Origin: an uncultured Clostridia bacterium
GTDB lineage: Bacteria; Bacillota; Clostridia; TANB77; CAG-508
Direction of reading: 5' to 3'
NCBI GenBank assembly: GCA_948896235.1
Contig: CAQUUC010000002.1
Coordinates: forward strand, 92,272-156,271
DNA length: 64,000 bases
Below are positions 1 through 10,500 of this stretch, piece after piece; the stretch's first letter is position 1, and every line of letters starts with the position of its first letter. The notes beneath the pieces are model-generated. The model saw only the letters and a list, made by a program, of their open reading frames with translations, was not told the origin of the DNA and did not search any database. The position numbers and the translations under genes were made by a program.

Positions 1-514
1 CACCTGGCTTTTGGTCCTCACCTGGTTTCTCAGCTTCATCTTTTATTGTTATAGTTTGACTTACATCTAATATTTTTGCTGGTTGAGTTCCATCTGCAAC
101 AATAATGTTTTTCAATTTAACTGTAGTAGTTTCCTTGTTGGTCTCGTTAACTTTGAAAGTAATTTTTAATATTGTTTCATCATTTTTAGCTAATCCGTCT
201 TTATCAATTACAAGTTTTCCATTTGACGCATTATAAGATTTTCCTTCAACTGGACTACTCCAATCATTTTGTCCTTTCATCTTAGATAATGTTAAACAAT
301 CTTTATCATATTCTAATGTAGCTTCTATTGCTATAATTCCTCTTTCAGATTGTATATTGGATAAATTTACATCGATTGTAAATTCTTCTCCTTTAACAAT
401 TTGAGTTTGTTTTGTCTCCATATTAATATTGCAATTAGGTTTCGCATATACATTCACCGTTAAACAAACCATAGTTAATAACATTATTATACTTAATTTT
501 GCTATTTTTTTCAT
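1..514 (-). CDS. Secreted cohesin-domain protein, 3' end outside the window
   Basis: An open frame of 171 codons runs from an ATG at 514 off the left edge. A good Shine-Dalgarno (GAGGAG) precedes the start. Residues 1-25 form a signal peptide ending in VNVYA. About residues 33-150 look like a type I cohesin fold: KGEEFTIDVNLSN at the start, then IAIEATLEYDKDCLTL, a conserved W, and an ILKITFKV strand. The tail is rich in P, G, E, D and K and looks like a linker. Cohesins bind dockerins on partner proteins, so this may be an anchoring partner for the dockerin proteins encoded just upstream. It lies 15 nt after the transglutaminase-like gene and is probably co-transcribed with it. The C-terminus and any cell-wall anchor are not visible. 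Confidence 0.8.
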   Translation of the reverse strand, partial: MKKIAKLSIIMLLTMVCLTVNVYAKPNCNINMETKQTQIVKGEEFTIDVNLSNIQSERGIIAIEATLEYDKDCLTLSKMKGQNDWSSPVEGKSYNASNGKLVIDKDGLAKNDETILKITFKVNETNKETTTVKLKNIIVADGTQPAKILDVSQTITIKDEAEKPGEDQKPG

Positions 515-529
515 AACTTCTCCTCACTA

Positions 530-3500
530 TTATTTTATTTCAAACAATCCAATTAGTACTAATTTTATCTGTGCTACATCATTAACTGTAATTTGATTAT
601 CCCCATCTATATTTGCTGCTTTTAAGCTAATTCCTGTAAGTAATTCTTGCTCAATTAAATGTAATTTTAGGTCTGCAAGGTCATTAACTGTAATTTGTGC
701 ATCTCCATCGGTGTCTCCTGTTACTATAATTGTATATTCTAACGTTTTTCCAACCTTTACTTTCATACCTGTTCCAAGAACACTATCATCACTTAATGTA
801 TTTCCTTCTTTGTCTATAAATACTAAAGTTTGTTTTGTTGTTACATTTTGCTTGAACTGTGCTACTGTTGTTTCTGGTACTATTCTTGAAATGTCTTTTT
901 CTTGTTCATTTATATCGTATTTTTCAGATTTAATCTCTTCTTTTTCTTCTATTTCTTCTTTTATTTGTACTCCGATTTCTATTTCTGAATCATTTGATAT
1001 AATTACTCCATATCCACCACTTGCTGTAATTCCTTTTATTTTTACTGTTGTACTTGTATTTTCTGTTATTGTATCTTTTACTTTAAATTTAACTTTAAAT
1101 ATAGCTCCTGCTTCAGTTACATAGTCCTCATTATCTATTACAAATTTGAAGTTTTCCTCGTTAAATGAGTTTTTATCTGACTCCCAACCATTTTGTCCTG
1201 TAATACTAATTTTTTCTAAAATATTAGTATCATATTCTAGTTGACCTGTTAAAGAAACTAATCCTTGTCCTATATTTTTGAACGTATCTATATTAAAGTT
1301 TAATTCAAATTCTTGACCTGGCTCTATTTTTTGTAGGTCTACTGTTTCATTTTCAGATGTTATCGATGTTACAAATCCTCTAACAGTTACCACACAAATA
1401 TTACTGCTTGTTTCTTTACTTACTGTACCTAATGTTGTAGTAACTTTTAATACATATTCTCCTGCATCTGTTTCTTTTACATTTTCTATTGTTAGAACTT
1501 TATTGGTTTTTCCTTCTAATCTTGTTCCATCTTTATACCATTGATATGTAACTATTCCTTCTGTTTCTTCTACATTACTATTGATTGTTAGTGTATTATT
1601 TAAGCTTGCCATTTTTTCATTTGGTATTGTAGCTGTTGCTGGTGTTACTTCTGGCTCTACTACTATTTCTCCTTTGCTTTCTTCTACTTGAAGTACTGTT
1701 TTAGCAACGAATTTAACATCAATAATACAATTTCCATCTTTAACATCTCCATAGTTTACATTAATTGATGTTTCTTCTTTGTTTTCAACTTGAGCCATAT
1801 CTTTTACTTCACCACAAACTGTTATTGATTCTATTTCATAACCTTCATCTGCTTTTATATTAAGTGTTGCAGATTCATTTTCTTTAAGTGTAATAATATT
1901 TCCTTCTTCTCTATTAGCTCCTGTAATTATTCCACCTTCTGTGTCTGATACGATTACTGTTTTATCTTGTGGTACTTGTGTTCCATCATTTTCTAATACT
2001 GCAATAGCAAATGGACTAAAAGAATCACATGTAACAACTAAACCATATTGTGTAACAACACATGGAATTTCTTCAACATCTATTACTTCTCCTTTATCAT
2101 TTCTTATAAAGTGATATGCTTTAAATGTTACTCCTGCATCTTCTGGACCATATCCTGCTGGGAATCCAAGTGATAATCTTAATCTATGTCCTGTTTTTAC
2201 AACATATTTTTTACACACATTTAATGAAATATTATATGTCTCACTTGTAACTATTTCTTGGTTTGGTAACTTATCTTCTATTAAATCATTCATAGTTTCT
2301 TTTTCTGCTTGAGTTGTTCTTGTTGCTACTAGTGCTATTCTACTTTTTAGTTTATCGGATACTGCTTGTCCATCACTTGTTTTCCAACCATTCAATGAAA
2401 GGTCTTCATTTTCAAGAAGAGTTGGTCTAGCAAATACCTCCCAATTTTTTGCTTTATTCATACTGAATGAACAAGCTATAATATTATATGATCCATATGT
2501 TATTTCTAATGGTGCCTTTCCACTATTTTTTCCTACTAACCCTGTAACATAAATTCTATAATTTGCTCCATCATCAGCATACATTTCACTAAATTTCAAA
2601 TCAAATGTTATTCTATTTTTTCCATCAAATTTGAAATTTGTTATTTCTGATTTTTCTGCTCCAGTTGCTCCTGATGATTCCATTCTATATCCTACTTCTG
2701 TTACTCCATCTTCAAAAACTAAGTCATCATCATAAGTAACGTCTACATGATACGTTGGTCCTACTGAAAGTGATTGTGTTGCTTTTGGTGTTTGAGTTTT
2801 TATATATGGTCTTGCTTTATATATTCCACTTGGGTTATATAGTTTTCCAGTTTGTGCTACGAAGTCACTTCCATCTCCTTGATACGTATATTGTTTCAAA
2901 GGATCACTTGAAGGTGCTAATGTTGTTACTGCAAACTCTACATATTCTGAGTTTGGAACTGATATATAAATATGATCTCCATTATCTTTAAATGCTCCTG
3001 GTGCATATAAATTAGGATTCATATATCCCCAATTACCTTCACGCCATATATCATCTCCTGGTCTATATTCATGATATTTCATTAATATATATTTTTTGTC
3101 CTTTGTATTTTCTGCATATCCTTTACCATTATAACTAATATGAAAATCACCAGATTTATATTCTTCCGTTTCTGTTCCATCTTGTTTATATTTTACTAAT
3201 AATCCATTTATGTTTGTTACATTATCAATACCATAATCTTCTACACTTAATTCTGGATATCTAAATACATAATTTCCTGCAGCTTCTACTGTTTCTATTG
3301 CAACATGCTCTTTATTCATAGTTTCTGTTCCAACTAAACAATATCTTGTATTTTCAAATCCTTCTACTATATCATCCCCAGGTCCCCACTCTGGAAGTGT
3401 AGTATCTACAGTAGTATCACGTAAAAAAGGATCATCTAATGTAGCATCTATAGCATACCATACCTTTTCTGTTGATCTTGCATTTGTTTGTTTTTCTATT

Positions 3501-4318
3501 TGAACATAATTCCACATATGAGGAACTGCAGCAGCACCATCTGATTGATGTGTTCCTTGTACTAATATATTATTAATTCCTATTTTATCTAAAATTATTT
3601 TTAATGCTCTTGCATATCCTTCACATACTGCTTGTTTTTTTACAAGTGCACCATAAGGAGTTCCTAAAAATCCTTCATTTCCTTCTGTACAGTCACTTTC
3701 TAATCTGTAAGATGTATTATGTATAATTTTGTTATGTATGTATTTTATTTGTTCTGTTACTAATTCTTTGCCTTCTTCTACCTTAAGATTTTTCACTTCT
3801 TCTACGATTTGATTTACTATATCATTAAATGCTAATATTTCTTCTTCCACTTGTTCTTTACTGGTAAATCCATCTACATAGTAATTTTTTAAGCTTCCTG
3901 AACCAATGTTAGCATGATATCTATTTTGTGCATCTTTTGTTACCCTAAGATTCAATTTTTGAATTTGAATATAAAAAACCTCTGGATAGTCTGCATAAAA
4001 TGCATATCTTGCTGCATTCATTGCTACTTTTAATTCATTATTTCCTTTCATGTAACTTTCAAGTTGTTCTTGAGTTACATATTTGTCATCTTTAGCAAGG
4101 TCAAAACTTTCTGTTCCTGTTTTTAAAATTCCTTGCTCATACATTTCACATATTCCATTATATATTTTCTTTGCTGTATTATCCAATTGTTGATAATGGA
4201 ATTTTTCATTGTTTTCTGTCTCTTGTGCATATACAGAATTGTTAAATGGAATGATATTAATTTGTGTAATAAAAATTGCAATTAATAACATTCCTGTAAT
4301 TAGTTTTTTTACTTTCAT
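530..4318 (-). CDS. Secreted transglutaminase-like protein with Ig, cohesin-like and dockerin modules
   Basis: 1262 aa. Residues 1-31 are a signal peptide. Residues about 180-300 are a transglutaminase-like cysteine domain with Cys232 in AVCEGYARAL, His267 in VPHMWNY and Asp291 in AIDATLDD, matching the family's C-H-D triad. A beta-rich middle is followed by an Ig-like domain (YQWYKDG near residue 925), a cohesin-like domain (about 1000-1110), a short TTVAQFKQNVTTKQ module, and a C-terminal dockerin (1201-1262) with two calcium loops, DTDGDAQITVND and NIDGDNQITVND. It probably crosslinks or cleaves surface or dietary protein as part of a cohesin/dockerin assembly. The last ~280 residues are paralogous to the protein encoded at 12542-13459. 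Enzymatic activity is inferred from the triad only. Confidence 0.88.
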   Translation of the reverse strand: MKVKKLITGMLLIAIFITQINIIPFNNSVYAQETENNEKFHYQQLDNTAKKIYNGICEMYEQGILKTGTESFDLAKDDKYVTQEQLESYMKGNNELKVAMNAARYAFYADYPEVFYIQIQKLNLRVTKDAQNRYHANIGSGSLKNYYVDGFTSKEQVEEEILAFNDIVNQIVEEVKNLKVEEGKELVTEQIKYIHNKIIHNTSYRLESDCTEGNEGFLGTPYGALVKKQAVCEGYARALKIILDKIGINNILVQGTHQSDGAAAVPHMWNYVQIEKQTNARSTEKVWYAIDATLDDPFLRDTTVDTTLPEWGPGDDIVEGFENTRYCLVGTETMNKEHVAIETVEAAGNYVFRYPELSVEDYGIDNVTNINGLLVKYKQDGTETEEYKSGDFHISYNGKGYAENTKDKKYILMKYHEYRPGDDIWREGNWGYMNPNLYAPGAFKDNGDHIYISVPNSEYVEFAVTTLAPSSDPLKQYTYQGDGSDFVAQTGKLYNPSGIYKARPYIKTQTPKATQSLSVGPTYHVDVTYDDDLVFEDGVTEVGYRMESSGATGAEKSEITNFKFDGKNRITFDLKFSEMYADDGANYRIYVTGLVGKNSGKAPLEITYGSYNIIACSFSMNKAKNWEVFARPTLLENEDLSLNGWKTSDGQAVSDKLKSRIALVATRTTQAEKETMNDLIEDKLPNQEIVTSETYNISLNVCKKYVVKTGHRLRLSLGFPAGYGPEDAGVTFKAYHFIRNDKGEVIDVEEIPCVVTQYGLVVTCDSFSPFAIAVLENDGTQVPQDKTVIVSDTEGGIITGANREEGNIITLKENESATLNIKADEGYEIESITVCGEVKDMAQVENKEETSINVNYGDVKDGNCIIDVKFVAKTVLQVEESKGEIVVEPEVTPATATIPNEKMASLNNTLTINSNVEETEGIVTYQWYKDGTRLEGKTNKVLTIENVKETDAGEYVLKVTTTLGTVSKETSSNICVVTVRGFVTSITSENETVDLQKIEPGQEFELNFNIDTFKNIGQGLVSLTGQLEYDTNILEKISITGQNGWESDKNSFNEENFKFVIDNEDYVTEAGAIFKVKFKVKDTITENTSTTVKIKGITASGGYGVIISNDSEIEIGVQIKEEIEEKEEIKSEKYDINEQEKDISRIVPETTVAQFKQNVTTKQTLVFIDKEGNTLSDDSVLGTGMKVKVGKTLEYTIIVTGDTDGDAQITVNDLADLKLHLIEQELLTGISLKAANIDGDNQITVNDVAQIKLVLIGLFEIK

Positions 4319-4526
4319 AAATTAATTTCCTCTCTTTCATTTTTTAAACAATTGTATACATAACGCTAGAAATTATAACATATTTTCCATATTTCGTCAA
4401 TATATATTACAACTGTTTCTTCCTATTTTTCCAAGTATCTATTGTGTTTTATAATGTGTTTTTTTAGACTTATACCACTTATATAAAATGTTCATTTTAG
4501 GTATGATTTTTTACTCTATCCTTTAA

Positions 4527-4565
4527 CAAAAAGAAAGAAGATGCATATCTTTCATCTTCTTTCTA
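4527..4565 (-). terminator. Rho-independent terminator after the M26-like gene
   Basis: A 12-bp inverted repeat (4532-4543 with 4553-4564) is followed by T-rich sequence on the minus strand. It separates the giant protease transcript from the downstream transglutaminase-like gene. Confidence 0.75.
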
Positions 4566-4575
4566 AATATGATGT

Positions 4576-7500
4576 TTATCTTAATTCTGGATATCCTTTA
4601 GCATTTAGATTGTCTAAATCCCAAATGTTTTCATCAAATTCTAAATTTTTATAAAATTCTTTATTTAAGTCTGATTTAGAAATAGCATCTAAATTTCCAC
4701 TTGTATTTGATGTAGCATTGCTTTTTCCTGTTGCTTCAGCATATTCATAACATTTTGTAAGCATTGTTTTAATAAACGATTCATCTGCATACATAAATTT
4801 GCTAGGAAGCATATCTTCTGTATAAGCTGACATATTTCCAAATGACAATGAATTTTTGATACGACTTGTATTACCATTTGGCAATCCAACAATTCCTGCA
4901 TTTTGTTTTCTGTTTTTCTTTTCTGAATCTGATGTTCTTTCAATATTTACATCTGATATTACATTTGATACTGTAACATTTGTTTCTGTTGAACCTATAA
5001 TTCCTGCATTTGCTATCGCTGTAACAGATAAATTACCATCGACATATACATTTGTTACTGTTCCTCCATATTTTCTACCAACAAGCCCTGCAATATATAC
5101 TCCACTTCCACTTAAATTAGCATTTTTGATACTAATTTTATCAAAAGTTGAATTACTATTATCTACTGCAACTACTACTGCAACATTGTTTCTACCTTGT
5201 ACTGTTACATTGTTAAATTTCATATTAGCAAATTTAGCACCTGAACTTTTTAATGCAAATATTCCAACAAAGTCTGTTGTTGCTTTTGTATTTGTACAAT
5301 TTTCCATATTTAAGTTTTCTACTGTTCCATTAAATTGTTCAAATAATGCACTATTATTTAGATTTGAAATTGTATATCCTTTTCCATCTATTTTTCCTGT
5401 AAATGTTCCTGCTATAATAGTATTTGTTGTAGCTGTATGTCCAGTAAAGTCTATATCACCTGTTAATTCAAATAATCCGCCTGGTTCAGTACTTAATTTT
5501 TCTACAAATTCAGTTTTGTTTGAAATCTTTGTAACTAAACGCTCTACAGTACATTCTCTAGTAATTACATTACTAACAGCTCCACCAATTAAAGCTAAAT
5601 CATTTCTAGCACCCAAGAACATTTTTAATCCTGTAGCATTTATTTTTTCTGCTGTACTAGATTCTATTTTATTAGCTAAAGCTCCTGAAGTAGTATTAGT
5701 TCTTGGAATATCTGTGTTTTCTAATGTTAAGTTTCCAACATATCCATATCTAATTTTATTAAATATAGGTATTTTATTACCAATTATTTTATGTCCATTA
5801 CCATCTAATCTGCCCATAAATGTTTGAGTTACATTTGTAGTCATTTCTGAGAAATCAATGTCATTATCTAGTACATAGTAGCCATAAGGTTTATTATTAA
5901 TTTTCTCTACTAATTCTTCTGCTGTTTGTATATGTGTTACTTCAACATCTGTTCCAAGTGGGTCAGCCACAAAGTCATTTGTAGCACTCTTTAAGTAATG
6001 ATAATATATCTTTCTAAGATTTGTTCTTTGAGATATATTTCTATCTCCATTATTAGCATCATTTATTAATGCTTCAGTAAATCTGTCTATCATGTATTGA
6101 ATATCTATATATTTATTATCATTAATATTTTCTTCAACTGTTGCATATCTACTCATTTTGTATTGTTTCCAATCCATTTCAGTACCAGTTACCATTTTAG
6201 TAATTTTCTTAATTGCATCTAAGTCATTAGCAGATGCTTTGCTACCATAAGTAACATATCCATCAACTCCAGCATAACCTAACATTTCAAAGAAATTACG
6301 TTTAGTAGAGAATGCATCAGCATATCCACCATCTAAATGACCTAAAAACCAACGGTTTACCCATACAGATTCAAATCCATAATCATTTGAACCAAGTCCA
6401 TTAATTACAGCTAATCCTCTTACACTTACTCCCCAAGCATTATTTGGTCTTAGCACAATTCTATTATCATATAAAGCTTCTAATGATGTTAAATTCATAG
6501 CAGTAGCTTGTGCTGCCGTAATTCCTCCCCAAGAAGTCCAACCAGCAGATATATTCATTCTTGTCGCGATTTTTGCTTGTTGTTCTGGTGTTAATCTAAT
6601 AAATGCTTTTCCTTCAATATAATCTAGTAAATCTAGTGCATTTTGTTGTCCTTTATAATAATTTTCTAATTTTTCCCTTGTATTAATTCTCTCAGGAGTT
6701 AGATTTTGAGTCGCATTACCTTCTTTATTCAAATAGAAAGATGTATTAAAGTAATATGGTCCAACATCTTGAGTAAGATTGTTTTCGCTCCAATTAGCAT
6801 ATTGTTGAACATTACCTTCTGTAAGTGTTTCAAGTTGCACTCTAGCACCACGTTGATATAACATTATTTTATCATATAAAGCATGTTCAAATTCGTGTGT
6901 CCAAGTATCAAAATTAGTAAGTCCTGGTCTTGCTTGGAACCATAGGAATCCAGCAGTATTACCTACACCAGCTGAGCTACCACCTGGTTGCCATAGTCCA
7001 AAAACTTCACTAAAATTCTTAAAGAATGGATATTCTAGACCAACTTTTCCTTGTGTATAAACTGGACCTGTTGATATTACAATATTTGTACCAGGGAAAT
7101 AAGTATTTTTATAACCTGTAATTATTTTTGTACAATCATAGACCATAATACAGTAGTTATTCCATTTTTTATAGTCAAATGAATCTGCTAAAGTAGAAAA
7201 ATGGCTTTTTACAAGTTTAACATGATTATTTACTTTGTTTTCAACTTCTGTTCTTCCAGCTTCAGTCTGAGGATCTTTATGATATAATTGTGAAGGTCCA
7301 AATTGTAAATGAGCAGGTCCAGAAATCATATACGCACAATCATTTGGTAAAGTAATAACTGGAAGTATCATTTTTGCCTTTTTGGTAAGTTGATACCAAC
7401 CACGATACCCTATTTCAGGTAGATGATCTACTGAAACTTCAGCTAGTATATTTCTAGCACCAAAATACTCAGTAAACCAGTCATTTACATCTTCATATCC

Positions 7501-10500
7501 ACCAATATTAGCTATTATATAATTTAGGAAATAGCCAACAGTTGAACTTCCTGTATATTTTTTTAGACAACTTGTATAAAATCCATCTGTTCCTCCTGGA
7601 TTTAGATTTCCTACAAGTACTTCATTTGCTACATTATATAATGTCATCGCATTTGAATACATTTTACCTTCAAATAGTAATATGTCTGATACTCTTGCAC
7701 CACCTATTTCAAATCCATACCAACGTTGATAATAGTTATAAGCATATATCATTTTATTTATTTTTTCAGTTCCTATTAATTCTTTTTCTATTTTTTTGTT
7801 TAGAACTTCATTATTCAACATAAGTATACTACTTTCATCATTTTGTAAAATTTGAAGTGCTATTTCTTCTGCCATATTTTTAATTACATTATTATAATTA
7901 TCTCTATATAATCTGCTATCTGCTGCTGCAGTAAGTGGCTCTAATACTGTGTTATAATCTAATGATTTTATATAATCAGCTAGTTTTTTTACAACTTCTG
8001 AGTCTTCATTTATAATATAATTTCCAAACGCATAACTTAGATTTAATTCTGGTATTTTATATATTGCAATATTTCCCATAAGTTTTTCAAAGTTTACTTC
8101 ATATTGTTTTACAGTATAATCAGTGAATACAACTTTTATACTTGTTATTCCGTTATATGCTTTTGATGTTAAATATGTTACAAGTTTATTGTCTGCAAAT
8201 GGTAGTATATGTTTTATAGTTTTTGTATTTAATGTATCTGTATTTGATATACTAACACTATCTAATACTACATATTTTGCATCATAATATGGCATTAATT
8301 TTTGTATATTATTATATGCTATTAATTTATTTGTATTAAATCCTGGTGTATTTTTTATTCTATCATATTCTGGTATATATAAGTTCGCATCTATCTCTTC
8401 TGTATCTGTTTCTGTTTCATTTTCTTGTTGTTTATTTCCTTTTAATGTTGGCATATGGTCATAAGACACATCATCTAAATTCCATACATTTTCATCAAAT
8501 TTTGCACTATCTTTAAAGAATTCTTTTGTTATATTATCTTTAGAAACTTTCTTTACTCTTTCTCCTGAAGCATTAGATATTAATTCAGATTCTTCTAGTT
8601 CATAGTTATTAGTAGAAGCATTTGGATTAATATTACCACCATGTACTTTATAAACACCTGTACCAGTTGATAAACTTACATTATTTTTTAAAGTTGCAAC
8701 TGTACCATTTCCTAATCCTATTATGGCACCATTAAGTCTAGGTCCTCCACCACTCCAAACATAATTTATTTTTGTAATACAGTTTTCAATAGTAACTGGT
8801 GTATTTTCTAATGCGTGACCTAAAATACCTCCTATTCCATTACCATCTTTAGTCTGAGTTGAATGCACTTCACCTTGTACATAACAATTTTTAATTGTTC
8901 CTCCTGTCATTGTACCAGCAATTCCTGCTACTCTGATATGACCAGATGTATTTACTTTATAATTTCTTATACTACATTCTTCAATATTTCCTGAATTTAA
9001 ATCACCAACAATTCCACCTACTTGATTTACTTTTGTTGTTATATTTAAGTTTTTAATGTGTACATTTTTTATAGTAGTATTTGTAGCAATATTTGCTATA
9101 CTTCCTCTACTTGTTGCTTCCATTAAATTCACTTTTTCTAATTGAATATTTTGAATTGTTGCACTTTCTAGTGTATTAAATAATGGTTTACTTAAATTAT
9201 ATATTTTGTGTCCATTTCCATTTAATGTACCTCTAAATTCACCTGTAATAAGTGAATTATTTGTTGTTTTTAAATATGATACATCATAATCTTGTGTTAG
9301 TGTAAAGTCCCCATCTGGATTTGCTTCTATTTCTGCAATTAAAGTTTCTATACTCTTATTTTCAGCAACTCCATTATTTACTTTACCATACGTAACTTTT
9401 AATTTATTTTGTTTTTTGCCATTTTCGTATTGAATTACATTATCATAATCTAAAATAAAATCTAGATTTCCATCTTCTGTTATTTCATAGCTCTTTATTT
9501 CAGCATATAATATAGGCATTTCTTTTTGTATAACTTTTACTATATAATTATCTAATGTAGATAATTCTTCTTCTGTTATACTGCTAACTTCTGCTGTTGG
9601 GTCTTCTTTTGAATATAGATTTATTGTGATTATATCTTTAAATTCAATCAAACGCTCTGCACTTATATTAATTCCTTCTTTAAATAATTGTTGATTTTCA
9701 TATTCGTTATCTCCAGTTGTAATTTGATTTGTATCTAAATCATAATCTGCAAGTATTTGTATTTCGAATTCCTCACAAATCCCTTTTTCAAAGCTAATTC
9801 CATTTGAAGTACTAGTTAATTTTTCTTCTTTTATTTTGTCTCCGTTTTCATTTATTACTTTTATAGTTCCATTTGTTATTGCTTCTTCTGTATCATTTAC
9901 TTTAAATGATACATCAATATTTCTATTATCTTCATTTTCACTATATCCAAAATCTGTAATAGTTGGTCTTAATTTTAATATTCCTACTCTTGTTTGGTTA
10001 TTTTCTGTTAATTCAATTTCTTTTGTATTATTTAAAATTATTTTTTCAATTGTTATTGTTTTTGGTCCAAATGTAGAAACTACTGGTATCTTTGTTTTAT
10101 AATTTTGATTTACTTTTTCTAATTCATATTGTTTTCCATTTATAATTGCATAAACCGGATAGAATTCTGTTGTATTATTACTATCAAAACTTACAGTTAC
10201 TTCTTGTCCTCTTTCAAAATATTTTGTTTCTTTTTCTCCATTATATGTTTTAATATTCTCTATTTTTAGTTCATAATCTGCAATTAATTGAATTGGTCTT
10301 TGTCTGAATATTTCGTCTTCTACATAGTTTTTATTTGTTTCTTCTTCTATTTCATTAGTATCTCTATCATATGTCATTTTTGCAATTAATGTATATTGTG
10401 TTCCTAATTCAATATTATTTATTTCAAAAGTAATGTGTTCAGCATCAAATGTTTTAGTTGCTACTATTTGGTTATCACTATTTCTTACAAGTTCTGCTTT

